From: a bacterium
GTDB lineage: Bacteria > Bacteroidota > Bacteroidia > Bacteroidales > Muribaculaceae
DNA: 48,847 bases
Direction: 5' to 3'
NCBI GenBank assembly: GCA_004559845.1
Contig: SFWW01000004.1
Location: forward strand, 1-48,847
Part shown: positions 16,365 to 23,700 of the stretch, piece by piece
Numbering within the stretch: the first letter of the stretch is position 1
Layout of the letters: each line of letters starts with the position of its first letter
Notes under the pieces: generated by a model
Database searches by the model: none
What the model was told of the DNA's origin: nothing
The model's input: only the letters and a program-made list of their open reading frames with translations
Translations under genes and position numbers: made by a program

Positions 16365-16423
16365 TGCAATTAAGTGTTTTTTAGTATCGATTTAAAGCAA
16401 ATTCAAGTATTGGTTGACAAATG

Positions 16424-17260
16424 TCATTCATTCGTTCCAAAATTTTGGTCAATCGGGTGTTCGTTAGAGGAACATATTTGAACATTTTCAATCGGATAAT
16501 CGGGGCAAATATTACCCCAGATATTGTCGAAAATATTCCCTGAAGAAATGATTGTGAGATAATCGGGAAGCGGGAAAATAAAGCTCTCATCCTGGCTATT
16601 TTGCTCACAATAATACAAATTGGTAAAAGGTGCATTTTCTTCATTGTTAGAAACCCTTTTAAACACATTTTCTTTAAGAATGAGCGTTGTCTGAATCGGC
16701 ATTTCTTGCATAAGCAGAATGAAGTTTTCAGCAAAGAAAACATTGTTAAAGAATTTGAAGAGCCCCTCTTTTACATAAAGGTTGTAACAGCTTGTTTTGC
16801 CATAAAACACGTTGTTGCTAACAGTCAGTTCTATTCTCGAAAAAGAATTACCCGCTTCAAAGCAGAAGTTGCCAAGATTAGCTATTCCTCGCAACACATT
16901 GTCATTCATAGAAATGATGCCTCCTTTGTCGCGAGAATAGAGGAGATAATAACCATGGTTTTGTACGTCAGAGATAATCTGAGAATTGAGGTCCACAATT
17001 TTATCGGGGTTTTGGTCAATCACATTTTGAACGCATCTGCTGTCTTCGTTAATGGTGTTTCCATTAAATTGCGCGCTTGCGTTTTCTACATTCAGCACAA
17101 TGTGTGTCTCACTCGCATAATATTCTTGTTTCTCGTTATCGAAATACACCATAAATGGGAAAGCCTTACTTTCGATGGTGTTGCCTTCGATGCGGATGGG
17201 GTCGAGGCACATTTTGTTGGATCCTTCAAGATCGGTTCCGGCTTTGTGCCCAGGAACCAT
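16424..17260 (-). CDS. Beta-helix protein, C-terminal fragment (frameshifted from the upstream frame)
   Basis: An open frame of 278 codons that continues the beta-helix pattern of the upstream fragment: short strands separated by Asn-rich turns such as IRIEGNTIESKAF, IISMNDNVLRGIANL, ELTVSNNVFYG and LILKENVFKRV. The first Met (17260) is not a convincing start: there is no promoter or leader, and it lies 34 nt inside the upstream coding frame. Removing one G from the GGG run at about 17249-17251 would join both frames into a protein of roughly 725 residues. It is therefore most likely the second half of one broken or mis-sequenced gene. No catalytic residues are recognisable. Confidence 0.7.
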   Translation of the reverse strand: MVPGHKAGTDLEGSNKMCLDPIRIEGNTIESKAFPFMVYFDNEKQEYYASETHIVLNVENASAQFNGNTINEDSRCVQNVIDQNPDKIVDLNSQIISDVQNHGYYLLYSRDKGGIISMNDNVLRGIANLGNFCFEAGNSFSRIELTVSNNVFYGKTSCYNLYVKEGLFKFFNNVFFAENFILLMQEMPIQTTLILKENVFKRVSNNEENAPFTNLYYCEQNSQDESFIFPLPDYLTIISSGNIFDNIWGNICPDYPIENVQICSSNEHPIDQNFGTNE

Positions 17261-18602
17261 GTTTGATTAAATTGTTGGTGATTTGGATTCCTTCAGTACG
17301 GCAGAAGTTGTCGAAAGTGTAACCTATGAGCGTTCGCATTGGCGAATTGATGTAGTATTCGTTGCCACATACCACCACATCGGAGATGTGAAAGTGAACA
17401 TAAGGAACGATGGCATGATCGTTATCTTCTTCAGAAGTGCTTTCGGTGTTGAATTTTATCTCCATAAAAGGAGTGTGTTGTGAAACATAAAGAGTTTGGA
17501 AGATATCAATCACGCCATCCCATTGGGGTTCGCTGTCATTCTTTTTCCAAACACTTAATTGCTTTGTGTGAATGAATCCCAAATCCACCACTTCCGGGAA
17601 ATCTTCGGACTCGGATTCAAAAGGATGCGCCGGCTTTTCGTAGTAAAAGCGGTTGTTTTTGATGTGAATATGCTCAAATTCCAAGTGGCGGTTAGCATAT
17701 TTCTCATCGTCAAGACCCACCAAAGTGTTTTCAGAGTTGTAGCAATGAAGCTCGTCACGGCTCATGATAGAATCGCCCCAAATGGCGATATTCTCGTCGT
17801 TGCCATACTTGTAGAAATCGTTGTTCACGATTGTAACGTTTTTCACGCGTTGGCAAAGCCAAAGATTGCCACCGATTTTGCGCGCATTGTAGTTTTTGAA
17901 CACGCAATTACGGATGTCCACATTCTCGCACCAATGAATAAACACGTGTGTAAAATTGAGATACTGTGAATACATCTTCACATTAAACATCTTAAATGAA
18001 CTTGCTTCGTACACTTTGAAAAGCACAGGGCAAATAGTGGGGTTATACCAATGCTCATGCATTTGGGCACTTTCCACATCTTGAAGCTTAAACGCTACAC
18101 GGAACTCAATATCCGACACCACCACATCCACGGGGTTGCTGTGAGGGTTTTGAATGTTGAAAATGGCATCGTCATGGTTGTAGGAGTGGCAGGCTTTGCC
18201 ATTGCTGTCGAGATAAGTCGGTGCTCCTTCGGCACATTCATTTAGCACTTCCAGCACCGGAATGTTGCAGCGTTGGCTTTTGCGAGAGCGTGCACCTTGA
18301 ATCACAATCTTTTTAAAGCCTTTCAGATAGAAGGCCCTATTGTTGATGATTTGATACGGCTGCCCGCCATTGTACATAAATGTGAGCGTGATGTGGTCGC
18401 ACTCATTTGAGGGGTGAAACACTAATTCAGTGTCGGTATTTTGCTGAAAAACCGGTTCATAGTCCGGATCATGGCCATCCACAAAACACCGCTGAAAATT
18501 AATAAACTCTTGGTTGTTATGGAACACAAAGTTATTCATGTCCACACTCGATGCTTCAGCATCTTGAATTTCAAAATCGTTAGAAAATTCGTTGTTTGAC
18601 AT
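17226..18602 (-). CDS. Right-handed beta-helix protein, N-terminal fragment
   Basis: A 458-residue open frame starting MSNNEFSNDFEIQDAEAS. The body shows stacked short strands with Asn at turns (FKMFNVKMYSQYL, VDIRNCVFKNYNARKI, VTIVNNDFYKYGND, IHIKNNRFYYEK, VVVCGNEYYINS, IQITNNLIKHG), typical of right-handed beta-helix folds such as pectate-lyase-like proteins. Enzyme motifs are not evident. It has no signal peptide, which is unusual since most Bacteroidota proteins with this fold are exported. The frame ends at 17226, just after entering the segment where the downstream frame begins, consistent with a frameshift. It has a good promoter (18725-18756) and a leader of about 115 nt. Confidence 0.78.
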   Translation of the reverse strand: MSNNEFSNDFEIQDAEASSVDMNNFVFHNNQEFINFQRCFVDGHDPDYEPVFQQNTDTELVFHPSNECDHITLTFMYNGGQPYQIINNRAFYLKGFKKIVIQGARSRKSQRCNIPVLEVLNECAEGAPTYLDSNGKACHSYNHDDAIFNIQNPHSNPVDVVVSDIEFRVAFKLQDVESAQMHEHWYNPTICPVLFKVYEASSFKMFNVKMYSQYLNFTHVFIHWCENVDIRNCVFKNYNARKIGGNLWLCQRVKNVTIVNNDFYKYGNDENIAIWGDSIMSRDELHCYNSENTLVGLDDEKYANRHLEFEHIHIKNNRFYYEKPAHPFESESEDFPEVVDLGFIHTKQLSVWKKNDSEPQWDGVIDIFQTLYVSQHTPFMEIKFNTESTSEEDNDHAIVPYVHFHISDVVVCGNEYYINSPMRTLIGYTFDNFCRTEGIQITNNLIKHGSWAQSRNRS

Positions 18603-18986
18603 AATTTTTCTGATTTAAGGGGTTGTACAATAAATTAATAATTCACAGGAAAACATAAAGAGGGAAAACTGTGTTTTTGAGGCCTCGATTTAAACAGGTT
18701 TTCGTCTAAATTTTTTCCACGGCGCAAAGGTATATAAGGCAAGTGAAATGTGCAAATATTTTTCAAAAAAAAATCAAAAAAAATTTGTTTTGGAAAACAA
18801 TTTTGCCATAGGTAAATTGTAAATAATTAAATATCAATAGGATAAATATTTGTATTAAAAATTTCGTTATTAGAGATTTTAAATAGAATTTCTATTTTTG
18901 GAAATATTTGGCACGGAGGGTTTGTATAGAATAAATCAAAATCGTGGGGTGGGGATGTTAAGCTCAATACAACAATGTGTTTGTTG
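18603..18986. other. A/T-rich gene-free stretch
   Basis: It contains the leader (about 18603-18717) and promoter of the beta-helix gene and, beyond that, about 230 bp of A/T-rich sequence before the acyltransferase stop codon. A short palindrome TTGTTTT-GG-AAAACAA (about 18785-18800) is the only other structure seen. No ORF worth calling. Confidence 0.6.
18725..18756 (-). promoter_or_regulatory. Promoter for the beta-helix gene
   Basis: Minus strand -7 TACCTTTG (18725-18732) and -33 TTTG (18753-18756), exactly 20 nt apart. It predicts an unusually long leader of about 115 nt. Confidence 0.65.
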
Positions 18987-20090
18987 CTATTTTGTGTAGG
19001 GGATGCCGAGGAGGAGTTGGGATGCGATTTTGCTTTTTTTGATGATATGAATCACTAATAGTGTGACGCCGATGATGCAGAAAGCCACAGAGGCAGCCGT
19101 TACTGTTAACGGTACAAAAGCCAATCCCATTTCCTTCAAGGGGTCTTGGAGCCCGGTGAGCGGAAACAGGAAGAAATAGTGTAGGAGGTAGATGCCCAAA
19201 CTTTCATTGCCCAGCAAGCGAAAATAGCGGGCTACGACCGATGGTTTTGCCTCGGGTCCGAATTCCTTTTTCGACCACGGCATCACCAAGGTGATGGCAA
19301 TGATGAAGAGCGAGAAGTGCATTACCGGTGTGATGGCAAGCGATATGAATGCCCAGAGTTCGGCACTATCGGCGCCCCACACATCCCAAGGATATGCCAC
19401 GCAGTAGAACGTGCCAGCAAAAACGACCAATGCCACGGCAAAGGTGCCTGAGCGGTGCAAGAGCGCTTGATAGCATTGGTGAAGGTGGTGTGCCATCACG
19501 CCTATGGCAAATGCCGGGAAAAATCGTGCCAAAAGGGATAGCCCCGCGTAATCCACATTGCCCGGCACATCGGCAAAGCACACCATCAGTGAGATGAGCA
19601 CGCCATAGGCAACCATCAGCACCGCCACTTTTCCCACCACGCTTTTGATGCGCTGAAGCATAAGGCTCAAAGGCATGTAGAGCGCACACATTTCAAATAG
19701 GCAAAGCGTGAACCAATAGCCATCCTTCCACACGGAGCGGTAGAGGTCGGGGAGGTTGTCGCTCAGTGGCGAAAGCAATTTGCTGTGCGGGAAATAGCAC
19801 ACCCACATCGGTGTAATCACCAAAAACGGGACAACGAGTTGCAAGAATCGCTTTTTCAGCCCCGGGGTGATGAATGTCCTCTCGGCAGAGGCCTTATAGG
19901 TGAAATAGCCGCTAATGAAGAAGAATATGGGCATGTGCACTTGCTCGATGAGTTTGAAAATGAACGCAGCATCCAGCCCGCGAATACACATGGTGATCAC
20001 ATGCCCCATCACCACCAAAAAGATAGCAATGCCTTTCAAGAGGTCGAAATGTTCAATTCTATGCCTTTTCGGCTTTTCAAACTCAGTCAT
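18987..20090 (-). CDS. Membrane acyltransferase, family 3 (OafA/YrhL type)
   Basis: A 367-residue integral membrane protein with about ten hydrophobic segments. The N-terminal signature RIEHFDLLKGIAIFLVVMGH contains the conserved His of the acyltransferase 3 family, and FFFISGYFTYK follows as in other members. Family members acetylate or otherwise acylate surface sugars, peptidoglycan or lipids. No polysaccharide genes adjoin it, so the acceptor is unknown. It is transcribed divergently from the Nudix gene, with 110 bp between start codons. Confidence 0.9.
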   Translation of the reverse strand: MTEFEKPKRHRIEHFDLLKGIAIFLVVMGHVITMCIRGLDAAFIFKLIEQVHMPIFFFISGYFTYKASAERTFITPGLKKRFLQLVVPFLVITPMWVCYFPHSKLLSPLSDNLPDLYRSVWKDGYWFTLCLFEMCALYMPLSLMLQRIKSVVGKVAVLMVAYGVLISLMVCFADVPGNVDYAGLSLLARFFPAFAIGVMAHHLHQCYQALLHRSGTFAVALVVFAGTFYCVAYPWDVWGADSAELWAFISLAITPVMHFSLFIIAITLVMPWSKKEFGPEAKPSVVARYFRLLGNESLGIYLLHYFFLFPLTGLQDPLKEMGLAFVPLTVTAASVAFCIIGVTLLVIHIIKKSKIASQLLLGIPYTK

Positions 20091-20123
20091 ATCAAAGGGA
20101 TTTTGAAGTCAACGTTGATATTA

Positions 20124-20150
20124 CAAAATTAGCGAATTTTTCTTGCTCAA
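20124..20150 (-). promoter_or_regulatory. Probable promoter for the acyltransferase gene
   Basis: Minus strand -7 TAATTTTG (20124-20131); a TTG at 20148-20150 is the best -33 candidate, though the 16-nt spacing is short. Confidence 0.45.
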
Positions 20151-20177
20151 CAGGTGATCTTTGCAACGAAAAAACAC

Positions 20178-20185
20178 TATTTTTG
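20178..20185 (+). promoter_or_regulatory. Probable -7 box for the Nudix gene
   Basis: TATTTTTG ending 15 nt before the start codon at 20201. A TTTG at 20160-20163 lies upstream with short (14-nt) spacing. The leader would be very short. Confidence 0.4.
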
Positions 20186-20200
20186 CAAAAAATCAACACT

Positions 20201-20755
20201 ATGGCAAAAGAAATCAAAAAATGGACCACCTTGGAGTCGCGCTACATCATTGAGCGCCCATGGCTCACCGCCCGTGTGGATAAGGTGCAATTGCCTGATG
20301 GGCGCATCAACCCCGAGCACTATGTGCTGGAATACCCCAAGTGGGTGAATGTGATAGCCATCACCACCGAAGGCGAAATGGTGATGATACGCCAATATCG
20401 GCACGGCTTCGACCAAGTGCTGGTGGAATTGTGTGCCGGTGTGGTGGAACAAGGCGAAGCGCCTATTGAAGCCGCTCGCCGCGAATTGCTTGAAGAAACC
20501 GGCTATGCCGGAGGCGAATGGCGAGAAGTGATGACTATCGGGCAAAATCCCAGCATTAGCAATAATATCACTCACTGCTTCGTGGCAGAGGGCGTGGAAA
20601 AAGTAGCCCACCAATCGCTCGACGAAAGCGAAGACATAGAAGTGCTGCTGATGAGCAAAGAAGAAGTGCTTCAAATGCTGCTTCGCGACGAGCAAAAGCA
20701 AGCCCTGATGGCAGCACCTCTATGGCGCTATTTTTGGGAACAAAAAGAGCGCTGA
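20201..20755 (+). CDS. Nudix hydrolase, ADP-ribose pyrophosphatase-like
   Basis: A 184-residue hydrolase of nucleoside diphosphates linked to another moiety, most like the ADP-sugar group (NudF/ADPRase). The Nudix box is complete at residues 80-102: Gly80, Glu86, then RRELLEETGY with the metal-binding glutamates. The upstream strands (VIAITTEGEMVMIRQYRHG) match ADP-ribose pyrophosphatases. The in-frame ATG at 20183 lies inside the -7 box region, so 20201 (MAKEIKKW) is the better start. Its stop codon directly abuts that of the converging macroglobulin gene. Confidence 0.9.
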   Translation: MAKEIKKWTTLESRYIIERPWLTARVDKVQLPDGRINPEHYVLEYPKWVNVIAITTEGEMVMIRQYRHGFDQVLVELCAGVVEQGEAPIEAARRELLEETGYAGGEWREVMTIGQNPSISNNITHCFVAEGVEKVAHQSLDESEDIEVLLMSKEEVLQMLLRDEQKQALMAAPLWRYFWEQKER

Positions 20756-23700
20756 TTATCGAGGCGCTACGGTGATTTTTGCTCCGGCAGAGTGGGCACT
20801 GATTTGTGGTGCGTATTGGCATTGGGCTGTGGCAATGCCGGCGCTGAAAGTGCCTTCTGTGGTGACGTAGGTATCGTAGCTCACGATGTGCGTACCTTTT
20901 GGCAAAGCGCTGAAAAACAGATTGGTGAGCGCATCTTTCGTTTCCATAAAGTAGTAGATGCCATCCATGGCGCGATAGCCCGAGGTTTGGTCTTTGGGCT
21001 CAAAGCAAGCACCGCGTTCGTCGCTCACGGTCACGAAATCCAAATCCTTGTTCACCTTCATCACCATGCGCACTTGCACCTTGTCGCCCACATAGAATTG
21101 GTGGTCGTTGACGGGTGTGAGCGAGCCATCATCGGCATACACAAAGTATTCCTTGCGGATGCTCATTTCGGTGATGCTGCTTTGCTCGATAGCGGCAGCC
21201 GGCGTCGAATATTGGCAGTAGATGGCACCCCATGCCGGAGAAGCCCCTTCTCGCTGAATTTTCAGTGTGGCGCCACTTTTCACCTGGATGGTTTTGCGGC
21301 AATAGCCCACATATTCATCAATATGGCTAAAAGCCACCTGTTCGCCATCGATGGTGATGCTTGGTTTTTCGCTTTGCTCCAACCATTGGCTACCGGTGGA
21401 AAGCAAGGCACACACGGCATCTGCAGCCAACGATGAAGAGCCCCAATCATTGGATTGCTTCATCAGCAAAATCCATTTGCGAATTTGGTTGATTTCTTCG
21501 GTGGATGCGCCCACTTCGTGGAAGGCTTGCAGAATGGTGGATGTGATAGCCACCTTATCGAAATAGCGCCAGCCGACTTGCAAATTGTCCCAATACATTC
21601 CCAATTCCGGTTTTGTGAGGGCAAACTGTCGGAGCGATTCCACAATGCGAGCTGCCTCCTTGTGGTTGCCGTTGCGGTTCAGCGCCAAGGCATAGTAAGC
21701 CTTTTCGCCCAATGGCAAGCCCTTCCAATCGGTTTTCATTGCCGAAAGTGCTCGGGAGAGCATTTTTTTGTTTTGTTTGGGCAATTCCACATGTGGGAAT
21801 AGCGAGCGGATGTAGACGTAGGAACTGAAACCGCTGTAGTTTCGCTTGCTGTTTTTTTGTTGGATATTCCACCATTCAAGCATCTCCTTATCGTAGAATG
21901 CCAAAGCCTTTTTCTCCATTCGGCTGATGTCGGAATCTTCGAGCGCGAAGCCCAAATGGTGCAATTCGCCGATGAGTTGGAGCACCGTTTCGGTGGTGTA
22001 CAGGCTACTTTCACATCCGGGATAGTCGTACCAGGGGAAACCACCGTCGGCACGTTGGAGTTTTTGCAGCGCAGTCACAATTTTTTTATGTTCTTCACTC
22101 ATTTGCTTTTCGTCGAAAAGCGTGATGAGTTGTTCCATTCTCAGTGATTGGCGTTCCGCCTCATTCACCCAAGGCGAATCCATCAGCGACCCAATCTTCA
22201 AATCCGCATTTTTGCTCAGCATCGACACGAGCGTGCTGTCGTGCTCGTTGGTGCGCCATTGTTCAATGGCGGTTTTGATAAGCGGATTGCTTTTAGCCAC
22301 ACCTTGCGCCAGCACCTCGGCAAAGAGGTTGTGTGCCAAGCTGGTGGCGATGTGGTAGTTGGGGCTATAGATGGTGGGTAGTGCCGTGATGCAATACCAC
22401 ACGGGATTGTTGGCATATTCGAGTGTGACGCGGCTATTGAGCGGGAACTGCGGGAATTGCATTTCAAATTGCTGCTGAGCGGCATCCACGAAGAAGGGTC
22501 GGGTTTCAATCACCGGAGCAATGTGGCTCAGCACCGGTAGCATCACTTGCTCGCCATCGCCAAACACCTCATTGGCAGCCTTCACGCGGAAACCTACGAA
22601 GGGGATGGTGTCGGGCACCAAGAAATTCACAGCCACCACTTCGGTGCCTTTCGAAGCAAGATTGCCCGTGAACCGCTGAGAGTGGAGCACCTCATTGGTG
22701 CGTGGGTTGAAGATTTCCACCATAGCAGTGAAGGCAGTGGCTTGGTCGGTGACATTCATCACATTAGCCTTGAGCATGACGGAGTCGCCGGTGCGCACAA
22801 ATCGCGGCAGGCTCGACTTCACCATAATCGGCTTTTGGGTGACAAATTCCTTGCTCACTTTGTTGGTTACCATATTGGAAGTGAATGCCACGGCTTGTGC
22901 AATCCAAGTGGTGCAAAATTCCGGAGCTTCAAATTCTATGGCGAGTTCGCCGTTCACGTCGGAAGTGAGCATAGGCATCCAGAGCGCCGTTTTTACATCG
23001 GCTTCACGAAGTTTAATCTCGTTGAGGGCTGAGGGCTCTTCCTCTATCGCTTCGGCGGCATCTTCTTCCTCTATAGTCGACATTTCCGTCATCTCATTGC
23101 CAGCTGCCTTGGCCGAGGCTCTCATCACTTTTCCACCGGCTGCCAAGACGGTGGTCATACAGCCATAGGCAATAATGTTGTTGAAAAATACGTCTTCTTC
23201 GTAGAAATTGAAGTAAGGCCATATTGCTTCAGCAGGCTTGCCTTGTGCTTCTTCGTAGAAAGAAGCCGACACGGTGGAGAGCGAAGCGAATCTGCCATAG
23301 TTAAAGTTGTGGCGGTAAGCCCACACGTAGGGCGCACTGAGGCTCCATTGGTTGGAGCAAATGCTTTCAATAGCCTTGTCGTAAACTTCAAGCATCATTG
23401 CCGACTGCACCGGTTTGCCGTTTTTGTCGACAAACTGCATGGTCCATTTTTCCTTTTCCCCGGGCGAGAGTTTGTTGCGGAAGGTGTTCCATTTCACGGT
23501 GAGTCGTTGCTCATTGATGATGGAGTTGAATTTGTGACTATAGGTGGTGTGATGGTCTTTATAGGTGTTGAGGAATTGAATTTCCAGCACCTCATCCACC
23601 TTGTCGGGGATGGGGAAGGTGAAAGGGTGCAATCCGGGACCATAGTGGAGCCAGCCATGGCGGAGCACCTTTTCGCGCGAGCGTGCCACATAATAGATGT

